From UBA6197 sp047638075 (GTDB lineage Bacteria; Pseudomonadota; Alphaproteobacteria; Rhodobacterales; Rhodobacteraceae), in NCBI RefSeq assembly GCF_047638075.1, contig NZ_JBLJBV010000046.1, positions 1-22,090 on the forward strand: a DNA stretch of 22,090 nucleotides, read 5' to 3'. Made by a program: the position numbers and the translations under genes. Every line of letters begins with the position of its first letter. Position 1 is the stretch's first letter. Positions 6,740 through 14,298 of this stretch are shown piece after piece. The notes under the pieces were generated by a model that saw nothing but the letters and a program-made list of their open reading frames with translations, searched no databases and was not told the origin of the DNA.

Positions 6740-8059
6740 ATGCCCAAGGATGACCCCGCAAAAAGCCCCCAGCGTAGTGTTATCGTGCAAGGCTTTACCA
6801 ACAGCGTTCTTGACCCCGATGCCCCCATGCAAGGCCCGGTTGAAAGCGGCGGCACGATCATCGCCAATACCGCGCCCGGTTGCTGGGGGCCGATGATTAC
6901 CCCGCATCTGCGCGGCGGGCATGAGGTGACACAGCCGGTCTGGGTGGCGGGTGCGGAACCCGGTGACGCGGTGGTGATCCGCATTCGTGATATCAGCGTG
7001 ACCTCGATTGCCACGGCAAGCGGGCATGACAGCTCGCCCGAGGGGTTCTGTCTGGGCGACCCCTACGTCGCTGCGCGCTGCCCCACCTGCGATGCGCTAT
7101 GGCCCGAAACCCATATTGAGGGCGTGGGGCAGGATTGCGTCAGGTGCAATGTCTGCGGCAATCCGGTGAAACCCTTTGAGATTGTCCACGGCTATACCGT
7201 CACCTTTGACGAAACCCGCAGCGTTGGCCTGACCCTGCCGAAAGCCGCCGCTGAAAAGATCGCCGGGGATGCCGACCACTACGCGGCCCTTCCCGACGCG
7301 GCGCAGCAACATTCAATCTTGCATTATGCGCCCTCGGACATTCCCGGCGTGATGGTAAGGATGCGCCCCTTTCTGGGGCAGTTGGGCACCTGTCCCTCGA
7401 TCGCTATGCCAGACAGCCACAACGCGGGCGATTTTGGCGCGTTTCTGGTAGGGGCGCCGCATCCCTATGCCCTTACCGCCGAACAGCTGGCCCAGCACAA
7501 GACCGACGGCCACATGGATATTGACGCCGTGCGCGCCGGGGCCATTCTGGTGGCGCCGGTCAAGGTGAAAGGCGCGGGCATCTATATGGGCGACATGCAC
7601 GCCGGGCAGGGCGACGGCGAAATTGCCGGCCATACGATGGATGTGGCGGGCAGTGTCACGCTTCAGGTTGAGGTAAAGAAGGGCTATTCGATCGACGGGC
7701 CGGTGCTGTTTCCGCTGCCAGAGGATCTGCCGCCGATGGCGCGCCCGTTTTCGGATGCGGAAAAGGCAAAGGCTGCGCGACTGGCCGCGCAATGGGGCGT
7801 GAAAGAGATTGAGGTCTGCGCGCCAATTTCAGTCATCGGCACGGCCGCCAATATGAACGACGCCATTGAAAACGGCCTGACGCGCGCTGCAACCCTGCTT
7901 GGCATGACCGTGCCAGAGGTGCGCAACCGCGCCACGATCAACGGCGCAATCGAGATTGGCCGCGCGCCGGGGGTGATTCAGGTCACTTTCCTTGCGCCAC
8001 TGGCAAGGCTGGATGCCGTTGGTTTGGGCGATCTGGCGCGCGAACAATACGGGCTTTGA
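6740..8059 (+). CDS. Acetamidase/formamidase family amidohydrolase with added cysteine cluster
   Basis: FmdA/AmdA-family enzymes hydrolyse formamide, acetamide or related short amides to ammonia and the acid. Recognisable are SGGTIIANTAPGCWGPMITPHLRGG-like N-terminal sequence (positions 37-60), the GDAVVIRIRDI strand, the MPDSHNAGDFG segment and the conserved MGDMHAGQGDGEIAGH metal-site region near residue 295. The 439-residue length is normal to slightly long, because residues 114-139 carry an insert with CPTC and CVRCNVC (Cys114, 117, 133, 136, 139) that looks like a zinc ribbon. The frame runs upstream, but the ATG at 6740 has AAAGGAGAG 6-7 bases before it. The real substrate cannot be read from the sequence. 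It is convergent with the flavoprotein downstream and probably has its own promoter in the 80-base gap. Confidence 0.9.
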   Translation: MPKDDPAKSPQRSVIVQGFTNSVLDPDAPMQGPVESGGTIIANTAPGCWGPMITPHLRGGHEVTQPVWVAGAEPGDAVVIRIRDISVTSIATASGHDSSPEGFCLGDPYVAARCPTCDALWPETHIEGVGQDCVRCNVCGNPVKPFEIVHGYTVTFDETRSVGLTLPKAAAEKIAGDADHYAALPDAAQQHSILHYAPSDIPGVMVRMRPFLGQLGTCPSIAMPDSHNAGDFGAFLVGAPHPYALTAEQLAQHKTDGHMDIDAVRAGAILVAPVKVKGAGIYMGDMHAGQGDGEIAGHTMDVAGSVTLQVEVKKGYSIDGPVLFPLPEDLPPMARPFSDAEKAKAARLAAQWGVKEIEVCAPISVIGTAANMNDAIENGLTRAATLLGMTVPEVRNRATINGAIEIGRAPGVIQVTFLAPLARLDAVGLGDLAREQYGL

Positions 8060-8071
8060 GCCTGTGCCAGC

Positions 8072-8110
8072 CTAGGGCGGTGCCGGGCATTGCGCCCGGC
8101 CCGAACCTAG
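8072..8110. terminator. Bidirectional hairpin between convergent genes
   Basis: GCCGGGC (8082-8088) and GCCCGGC (8094-8100) form a perfect 7-bp stem around a 5-base loop. Outer arms CTAGG (8072-8076) and CCTAG (8106-8110) could extend it, the right arm running into the last codons of the minus-strand gene. It sits between two convergent stop codons, where a shared terminator is expected; no long T-run is present. Confidence 0.6.
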
Positions 8111-8772
8111 AATTTTTCTTCGATGATCTGGCCATCGGTAACGCCCAGATCATGCAGCGCTGCCCGAACCGCCTTCATCATTGGTGGCGGGCCGCACAGA
8201 TAGCAGCGGCTATCGGGGCCGACGAACTGGCGCAGGTAATCTGCGTCAACGCGTTGCTGCGGCACGCTGGCGCCGGCCTCGTCCACGACAAAGGCGGTGG
8301 TCAGCCCCTTCATCGCCTCAAACTTCTTGCGCCAGATGATATCGGCCTCGGTCTTGTTGGCGAACACCAGCGTTGAGCCCTGAAGCGTGCCATGTTCGTG
8401 CAGGCGTTTGCGCAAAATGGCGATCATCGGCGTCACGCCCGCGCCACCCGCGATAAACACCCCCGGCCCCTTGTCCGAAATCGCCCCAAAGGGGCCCTTC
8501 ATCATCACCTTGTCCCCCGGCTGCAAGGCACCGATCTGTTTGGTCACGCCGTTGCGGTCGGGGTAGGATTTGATCACAAATTCCAGTGTCGGCTCTTCGG
8601 GCAGGGACACCGGCGTAAAGGGCCTGCCCTTATCGTCCCATCCGTCTTTTAGCACGAACAGCTCTACCCCCTGCCCTGGCGCGTAGGTAAACCCTTCGGG
8701 CCGCTCAAAGACCAGATGATGCGTGTCTGGTGTGACCGGCTCGATCTGTTTCAATGTCAGTTCATATGGCAT
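8107..8772 (-). CDS. FAD/NAD(P)-binding ferredoxin-reductase-type flavoprotein
   Basis: A 221-residue two-domain flavoprotein with no fused iron-sulfur domain. The FAD domain has the RPFTPVS flavin-binding motif (residues 50-56) and a GDKVMMKGPFG loop. The NAD(P) domain has GGAGVTPMIAIL (109-120), LVFANKTEADIIW, and the terminal CGPPPMM (193-199); the chain ends in an aromatic Phe, as in ferredoxin-NADP reductase relatives. It presumably passes electrons between NAD(P)H and a separate carrier that is not encoded here. A strong GAGGGGG ribosome site precedes the ATG. It diverges from the Hint-domain gene and converges on the formamidase. Confidence 0.9.
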   Translation of the reverse strand: MPYELTLKQIEPVTPDTHHLVFERPEGFTYAPGQGVELFVLKDGWDDKGRPFTPVSLPEEPTLEFVIKSYPDRNGVTKQIGALQPGDKVMMKGPFGAISDKGPGVFIAGGAGVTPMIAILRKRLHEHGTLQGSTLVFANKTEADIIWRKKFEAMKGLTTAFVVDEAGASVPQQRVDADYLRQFVGPDSRCYLCGPPPMMKAVRAALHDLGVTDGQIIEEKF

Positions 8773-8885
8773 GAAAACCCCCTCGTTATCCGTTCTTAAA
8801 CAACTTAGCCGTTAGAAGTGCCTAGTCAACCCAAAGACGCGGCCCAGTAATGACGCCACGTCACGAACGCGCTGGGGCTGCCCAC

Positions 8886-8963
8886 ATGAACGAAAGGCCA
8901 ACTGGAGTGCGCAAAAAACATGTGATAGCAATTACTTCAGATGAATTTTGGGCGATCTTGTGA
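8886..8963 (+). CDS. Possible 25-residue ORF upstream of the Hint-domain gene
   Basis: An ATG at 8886 opens a 25-codon frame ending in TGA at 8961-8963, in the same frame as the Hint gene and 12 bases before its start. It is basic in the middle (GVRKKHV) and has no recognisable domain. A purine run in AACGAAAGG lies after the ATG rather than before it, so translation is doubtful. It could be a leader peptide or simply a chance frame. Confidence 0.15.
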   Translation: MNERPTGVRKKHVIAITSDEFWAIL

Positions 8964-8975
8964 GTATTTGATACT
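8963..8975 (+). promoter_or_regulatory. Inverted repeat abutting the Hint gene start codon
   Basis: AGTAT TTG ATACT is a perfect 5-bp inverted repeat whose right arm touches the ATG at 8976. No normal ribosome-binding site is seen in the same place. It could be a small operator or a translation-control hairpin; evidence is structural only. Confidence 0.3.
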
Positions 8976-9935
8976 ATGGGCTCTAATAATAAAGAAAACA
9001 TCAGTGAGGTTTCGGGGAACTTTACCAATTCAGAAGACGGATTTGACACTTGGACGTTCGACGCCTCCCTAGCCGACCTGACGGTTGAGGGTGACTTCGA
9101 TCTGGATACCAATCTGGATGGTGTGGGCGGGCCCGAAGCATCGGACGGATACACGTTTACAGCGCTTAATACATCCGCCTACGGCAGCCTCAGCTATAAC
9201 ACGACGACGGGCAAATTCACCTTTACCATAGATAAGGCGGCGGTGATTGCATCGGGGTCCGATCAGGTTATTAGCTTCACCGTGACCGGCTACAGCGGTA
9301 ACAAATCAGATCCCGACAAGGTCCAGATCAATATCGCGATCTGTGTGCAGCGCGGGACGCTGATCAAAACCGCGCACGGCGAAGTTGCGGTTGAGGAACT
9401 TGAACCCGGTGATCAGGTCTTGACGCTTGATTCTGGCTATCAGCCAATCCGCTGGATCGGGTCGCGTAAACTGGGCCGCAGCGATCTGGACCACGCGCCG
9501 GCGCTGCGCCCGATACGCATTGGCAAAGGGGCCCTGGGCCCGGATAGCCCCGTGCGCGATCTGATCGTGTCACCGCAACACCGGGTATTGCTGTCGGGGT
9601 GGAAGGCGGAGCTTTATTTTGGCGCGCCGGAAATTCTGGTTCCGGCGAAAAGTCTGGTGAACGACATTGATATTCGGGTTGCCCGCGATATTGACGATGT
9701 CGAATATTTCCATGTGCTTTTCGACCGCCACGAAATCATGATGACCAACGGCGCCCCAACCGAAAGCTTCTTTCCCGGCGATTACGTTCTGGATGAACTC
9801 AACACCGCCGTTCTTGACGAATTGACGGCGATTTTCCCGGATCTATTGGCTAACCCTGCGGGTTTCGGGTATTCTGCGCGCCCATCGGTCCGCCCATCCG
9901 AGGCGGTTGTTCTAAGATCGAGGCTTTTGCATTGA
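8976..9935 (+). CDS. Hint-domain (Hint_2) secreted-type protein with VCBS/cadherin-like N-terminus
   Basis: A 319-residue protein in two parts. Residues 1-120 are acidic and beta-rich; the stretch YGSLSYNTTTGKFTFTID with following SFTVTGYSG resembles a VCBS/cadherin-like repeat. From Cys123 (CVQRGTLIKT, EELEPGDQVLTLD) a Hint (hedgehog/intein) domain begins, with IRWIGSRKL, the block-B-like SPQHRVL (His202) and the roseobacter-type end FHVLFDRHEIMMTNGAPTE. Hint domains can cleave the chain at their first Cys; the Cys and His needed are present, but cleavage is not proven for this family. There is no signal peptide or RTX repeat; such proteins are often presumed to leave by type I secretion. 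The first codons are AT-rich compared with the neighbours, hinting at acquisition. Its TGA overlaps the TTG start of the acyltransferase gene, so the two are coupled. Confidence 0.87.
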   Translation: MGSNNKENISEVSGNFTNSEDGFDTWTFDASLADLTVEGDFDLDTNLDGVGGPEASDGYTFTALNTSAYGSLSYNTTTGKFTFTIDKAAVIASGSDQVISFTVTGYSGNKSDPDKVQINIAICVQRGTLIKTAHGEVAVEELEPGDQVLTLDSGYQPIRWIGSRKLGRSDLDHAPALRPIRIGKGALGPDSPVRDLIVSPQHRVLLSGWKAELYFGAPEILVPAKSLVNDIDIRVARDIDDVEYFHVLFDRHEIMMTNGAPTESFFPGDYVLDELNTAVLDELTAIFPDLLANPAGFGYSARPSVRPSEAVVLRSRLLH

Positions 9936-10456
9936 CCACGCTGGTTGACAACAGTGGTAAACCCCTACCGCAGATCGAGGCACCATCAGAGGCCAAGTTG
10001 CGGGTCTATGGCGATTTTCTGTTCCTCGCCTTTCGCAGCCACTGGCATGCGCGGATGAGTGTGGCAAACCTGCGATCGGCGTTTGAGCCGCCGATCGAAC
10101 TGAACCAGTATCGAATTTTCCGGTTCGACGGCGTGCCGCGCGGCCTTTTGACCTGGGCGTGGTTAAGCGCCGAGGCCGAGCAAAAATATGTGGCGGGTGA
10201 AGTGTTGGCCTCCCAGGACTGGAAATCGGGCGACCGGCTTTGGCTGATCGACATCATCGCGCCTTATCGGGGGCTTACGGCCAGTATCTCGCGCTGGGTG
10301 ATGGTGCCGGGGCAGATTACCGATAAGGAATTCAGATTTCGCCGCGTAACCCCCGGCAGCACGACAAGGCGAATTGTGCATGTTGATTTCAGCCGCCCCG
10401 ACGATAAGGCGCGCATCCTGTCGGATGAGGATTTTCAGGGCGCTGACGCGACTTAG
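9932..10456 (+). CDS. HlyC-like RTX toxin-activating lysine acyltransferase
   Basis: HlyC-type enzymes move a fatty acyl chain from acyl carrier protein onto internal lysines of an RTX protoxin in the cytoplasm. The 174-residue product matches HlyC along most of its length: ELNQYRIFRFDGVPRGLLTW aligns with the QYALLTRDNYPVAYCSW region, and DWKSGDRLWLIDIIAPY with the DWTSGDRKWFIDWIAPF region. By this alignment His39 corresponds to catalytic His23 of HlyC and Asp107 to Asp92, so the active site looks intact. The start is TTG at 9932 inside TTGA, overlapping the Hint gene stop by 4 bases. No RTX toxin or HlyB-type exporter is present in the window, so the Hint protein is the obvious substrate candidate (inference). 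Its stop TAG overlaps the convergent ABC permease stop. Confidence 0.85.
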   Translation: MTTLVDNSGKPLPQIEAPSEAKLRVYGDFLFLAFRSHWHARMSVANLRSAFEPPIELNQYRIFRFDGVPRGLLTWAWLSAEAEQKYVAGEVLASQDWKSGDRLWLIDIIAPYRGLTASISRWVMVPGQITDKEFRFRRVTPGSTTRRIVHVDFSRPDDKARILSDEDFQGADAT

Positions 10457-11574
10457 CCCCCCGCGACAGACCTGCGAAACAGGATCAGGCTAACCGCAAG
10501 GAACGCCGCCCCCAGCAGAAATGTCCACAGGAATTCGGGCCAGACAACGCTGAAATCGGCCCCGCGATAGGTGATGGCGGTGGCGAACTCCATATAGTGG
10601 CGTGAAGGTAGCAGCCAGGTGATCGGTTGCAGCCATAACGGCTGGCTTTCAACGGGTGTCATGCCCCCCGACAGAATCATGATCGGCATCATCAACAGCA
10701 TCAAAAGCAGCGCAAACTGCGCCATGCTTCGCGCAAGAATCCCAAGCAACGCCCCGATGGCAGCGGCCGCGAACAGATAGACCGCAGTGCCCGCCAGCAA
10801 CAAACCTTCGGACCCCGCAAAGGGCACCTCCAGCGCGCCCTCGACCACGATGAAAAGGGAAAACACGAAGGCAACAAAGATTACCAGCGCATTGGCGAAT
10901 ATCTTGGAAAAAGCAATCTCGATTGCGGTGACGGGCATCAGCAGCAGATGTTCGATGGTGCCATGTTCGCGTTCGCGGATCAGCGCGGCACCGGCCAGGG
11001 AAATGGCCAGCATCGACAGCCAGTTCAACAGCGCCGCGATTGACCGCAACCACACCTCATTGCCGGCCGGGTTGAAAGACCGGCGCAACACCAGATCAAT
11101 GGGTGACGCCTGAACGATGTTCTGACCGGCGGCAAAACGCATCACCTCTTCGTTGAAGGTGGCGGTCAGATAGCCGGTGCCCACGGCTGCGGCCGTCGTT
11201 TTTGTGGCGTCGATGTTGATTTGCAACGACGGTGTGCGCCCGGCGCGCACATCCGCCTCAAATCCTGCCGGGATCACGACCACGAAAATCGTCTCGCCCC
11301 AATCCATCATCCGGTCGATCTGATCTGCGCTGGCCTGTAGCGGGGGCAGGTAGCGCGGCATCAAAAGGGCGGTTTGCAGCGCGCGGCTGAGGGCGGATCG
11401 GTCTTCGTCCACGAAGGTGACCGATGCCTTGTTCAGCATGTCGCCCGCCCCCGAGCTTTCGATATAAAGGCCCGGCCCAAAGGAATACAGCACCAGCAGC
11501 AGCAAAATTGCTTCGCGCCACAGGGTGCGGAACTCTTTCATCATCAGCCAGAAGATATTGGCGATGCGCTGCAT
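10453..11574 (-). CDS. ABC-2 type permease (YhhJ-like)
   Basis: A 373-residue ABC-2 permease of the ABC2_membrane_3 type. An N-terminal helix (about 20-38) is followed by a large periplasmic domain (about 40-180) and five C-terminal helices beginning at IAALLNWLSMLAISLAGAAL. The linking REREHGTIEHLLLMPVTAIEI segment is the hallmark coupling region that meets the ATPase. Size and order match E. coli YhhJ, the third gene of the yhiI-rbbA-yhhJ locus. It starts 3 bases after the RbbA-like gene and ends in a 4-base overlap (TTAG) with the convergent acyltransferase gene. The substrate is unknown. Confidence 0.9.
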   Translation of the reverse strand: MQRIANIFWLMMKEFRTLWREAILLLLVLYSFGPGLYIESSGAGDMLNKASVTFVDEDRSALSRALQTALLMPRYLPPLQASADQIDRMMDWGETIFVVVIPAGFEADVRAGRTPSLQINIDATKTTAAAVGTGYLTATFNEEVMRFAAGQNIVQASPIDLVLRRSFNPAGNEVWLRSIAALLNWLSMLAISLAGAALIREREHGTIEHLLLMPVTAIEIAFSKIFANALVIFVAFVFSLFIVVEGALEVPFAGSEGLLLAGTAVYLFAAAAIGALLGILARSMAQFALLLMLLMMPIMILSGGMTPVESQPLWLQPITWLLPSRHYMEFATAITYRGADFSVVWPEFLWTFLLGAAFLAVSLILFRRSVAGG

Positions 11575-11577
11575 GGC

Positions 11578-14295
11578 CTACGCCTCCTGCTTTTTCATGA
11601 ACAGGACCGCCACGGTGACAAAGACCGGCGCAAAGATTGCCAGCAGCCCGATGTTGGCGGCAAGCTGCGCAAGATCAAGCCCCTTGCTGAAGGCCCCCAC
11701 GCTCATTTGCATGAAATAGTTGGTGGGCCACATCTGCCCCAAGATCCGCCCGGCCCCCTCAAGCGTAGAAACCGGCTGTATCAGACCCGAAAACTGCACC
11801 GTCGGCATCATCACCAGCACCGATGTTGCAAAGACCGCCGCCACCTGGCTGCGCACGAACACCGCAATGATCAGGCCAAACCCGGTTGCCGCCGCCACAT
11901 AGGCCACCGCCCCCAACGACAGCGCCAGCACAGAGCCTTTCAAAGGCACGCCAAACAGAAACACCGCCATGCCGGTCAGCATCAGCCAGTTCAAAAATCC
12001 GATGGCAATGTAGGGCAGTTGCTTGCCCAGCAAAAATTCCAGTTTGCTGGTGGGGGTGACGTAGAAATTGGTAATGGTGCCGATTTCGCGTTCGCGGCTG
12101 ACGCTGACCGCCATCAGAATGGCGGGAAACAGCATCAAGAGGATTGCAGGCACCGACGGGACGATGGCTGGCAGCGATTCAAAGCTGGGGTTATAGCGGT
12201 AACGTGGTTCGATGTTGATGGTGGGTCGCGCCAGGCCCGCCATGCCGGCCGCCGTGGCGCGACTGGTCAAAAAGGCGCCATGCGCGCCTTGCACATAGCC
12301 CTCGATCGTTGCGGCACGCGATGGGGCGGCCCCGTCAATCCATGCCGCCACGCTGGTCGGCTGGCCGGTGGTAACGGCGCGGCCAAAGCCTGCGGGAATT
12401 TCCATTGCCAGCATGATTTCGCCCGCAACCATGCGGCGCTGCAATTCTTCGGCGCTGGCGACTTCGGGCACCTCGTCGAAATAGGTCGAGCCGGTGAAAT
12501 TTGCCAGATAGGCGCGGCTTTCGGGGGTTCGGTCCAGATCGAAGGCGGCAAATTTCAGCCCGGTGACATCCATCGAGATGCCATAGGCAAGCATCAGCAT
12601 CATGAACATGCTGCCCAAAAACGCAAAGGCCAGCCGCACCGGGTCGCGCATCACCTCAAGCGACTCGCGGCGACTGACCGCCAAGAGGCGGGTCAGGCCG
12701 GGGCTGTGTTGGCGCGCGGCCGGTGCGGTGGTCAGCGCGCGTAGCGGCGCGGTGGGTTCTGGTTCGCCAATAGCGGCCTGGATATAGCGGATGAAGGTTT
12801 CGTTAAGCGACCCCGAGCCACCCTCTTTTGCCAGATTCTGTGGCGTGTCATAGACCAGCACCTTACCCGCATGCATCAGCGATATGCGGTCGCAGCGCAT
12901 CGCTTCGTCCATGAAATGGGTTGAGATGAAGATTGTCACATGATCGTTGCGCGATAATGCCGCCAGCATATCCCACAGCTCGTCGCGCGCCACCGGGTCA
13001 ACGCCGGATGTAGGTTCATCCAAAATCAGCATGTCCGGGCGATGGATGATCGCGCAGGCCAGCGACAGCCGTTGCCGCAGGCCAAGCGGCAGTTCAGCGG
13101 CGAAGGCATCCGCATGGGGGCCAAGGTCGAAATCGGCCAGCAATTCATCAATGCGGGGGGCGATCGTCTTATGCGGCAGATGAAACAGACGCGCGTGCAG
13201 ATCAAGGTTTTGACGCACGGTCAGTTCGCCATAAAGCGAAAAGCTCTGCGACATGAAGCCAACGCGCCGCCGGGTTTCGATATTGTGGGCGTCTGCCTTT
13301 TGGCCAAACAGCCACGCCTCGCCCTCTGACGGGGGCAAAAGGCCGGTCAGCATCTTCATCGTTGTGGTCTTGCCGCAGCCGTTAGAGCCTAGAAAGCCGA
13401 AAATCTCACCCCGCTGGATCTCAAAACTTACGTCATGCACGGCGGTAAAGTCGCCAAACCGCCGGGTTAGACCCTTGGCGACAATTGCCGGGCCGCCCGC
13501 CTGCGCCTCTAGCGCCCCCATCGCGATCGGGGTGGATTGGCGCTGCTTTTCAGCGGGCAACAAAGCCACGAACGTTTCTTCCAGCGTGTCGGTTTGGGTT
13601 TGGGCGCGTAGCGCATCGGGCGTGCCGGTTGCCAGAATTCGCCCCGCGTCCATCGCCGCCAGCCAGTCAAAGCGTTCGGCCTCTTCCATATAGGCGGTTG
13701 AAACCAGCACGCTCATTGAGGGGCGATCCTCGCGGATTTCATCAAGCAGATCCCAAAATTGATTACGCGACAGCGGGTCAACGCCGGTTGTCGGCTCATC
13801 CAGGATCAAAAAATCAGGGTCATGGATCAACGCGCAACACAGGCCCAGCTTTTGCTTCATGCCGCCAGAAAGTTTGCCTGCGGGCCGGTCGAGAAACGGA
13901 TCCAACCCCGTGGCCCGTGCCAGCCGGTCGATGCGCCGCCGCCGTTCGGCAGTGTCATGGCCAAACAGGCGGCCGAAAAAATCGAGGTTCTCAAACGCGC
14001 TTAGTTCCTGGTAGAGGTTTTTGCCCAGCCCTTGCGGCATATAGGCGATGCGGTTGAATACCGCGTTGCGGTGCTGGTGCGCGCGCATATCGCCGCCAAA
14101 CACCTCAACCGTTCCGGACTGGATGATGCGCGCGCCCGCCAACAGGCCCAACAGCGTTGATTTGCCCACGCCATCCGGCCCAATCAGGCCCAGCATCCGG
14201 CCCGCGGGCAGGTCCAGCGTTACATCGCGCAGCGCGGTAACCTTGCCATAGTGGTGTGTCAGCTTCGCAACATGGGCAACGCCGGGGCTGTCCAT
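11578..14295 (-). CDS. RbbA/YhiH-like fused double ATP-binding and permease protein
   Basis: A 905-residue fusion of two ABC ATPase domains and one ABC-2 permease. Domain 1 has Walker A GPDGVGKS (39-46), signature LSGGM (142-146) and Walker B FLILDE (162-167). Domain 2 has Walker A GSNGCGKT (303-310), Walker B MLILDE (422-427), and LPLGL (402-406) instead of LSGGQ; this altered form is, from memory, usual in RbbA-type proteins. From about residue 546 comes the permease, with a first helix, an extracytoplasmic domain and helices after VSREREIGTITNFYVTP. Length and order match E. coli RbbA (about 911 residues). RbbA was reported as ribosome-associated, but with the membrane-fusion and permease partners here an exporter role is the simplest reading. 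Gaps of 3 bases to both neighbours show a single operon. Confidence 0.93.
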   Translation of the reverse strand: MDSPGVAHVAKLTHHYGKVTALRDVTLDLPAGRMLGLIGPDGVGKSTLLGLLAGARIIQSGTVEVFGGDMRAHQHRNAVFNRIAYMPQGLGKNLYQELSAFENLDFFGRLFGHDTAERRRRIDRLARATGLDPFLDRPAGKLSGGMKQKLGLCCALIHDPDFLILDEPTTGVDPLSRNQFWDLLDEIREDRPSMSVLVSTAYMEEAERFDWLAAMDAGRILATGTPDALRAQTQTDTLEETFVALLPAEKQRQSTPIAMGALEAQAGGPAIVAKGLTRRFGDFTAVHDVSFEIQRGEIFGFLGSNGCGKTTTMKMLTGLLPPSEGEAWLFGQKADAHNIETRRRVGFMSQSFSLYGELTVRQNLDLHARLFHLPHKTIAPRIDELLADFDLGPHADAFAAELPLGLRQRLSLACAIIHRPDMLILDEPTSGVDPVARDELWDMLAALSRNDHVTIFISTHFMDEAMRCDRISLMHAGKVLVYDTPQNLAKEGGSGSLNETFIRYIQAAIGEPEPTAPLRALTTAPAARQHSPGLTRLLAVSRRESLEVMRDPVRLAFAFLGSMFMMLMLAYGISMDVTGLKFAAFDLDRTPESRAYLANFTGSTYFDEVPEVASAEELQRRMVAGEIMLAMEIPAGFGRAVTTGQPTSVAAWIDGAAPSRAATIEGYVQGAHGAFLTSRATAAGMAGLARPTINIEPRYRYNPSFESLPAIVPSVPAILLMLFPAILMAVSVSREREIGTITNFYVTPTSKLEFLLGKQLPYIAIGFLNWLMLTGMAVFLFGVPLKGSVLALSLGAVAYVAAATGFGLIIAVFVRSQVAAVFATSVLVMMPTVQFSGLIQPVSTLEGAGRILGQMWPTNYFMQMSVGAFSKGLDLAQLAANIGLLAIFAPVFVTVAVLFMKKQEA

Positions 14296-14298
14296 CGC

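Noticed and set aside
11374..12744. Long plus-strand open frame of 456 codons opposite the RbbA-like and permease genes
   Set aside because: Its translation is rich in His, Gln, Arg and Gly, typical of antisense frames in GC-rich DNA, and spans two well-supported minus-strand genes.
13081..13500. Degenerate signature (LPLGL) in the second ATPase domain as a sign of inactivation
   Set aside because: The same variation is, as I recall, usual in RbbA homologs, and Walker A and B are intact, so it is not a mutation of interest.
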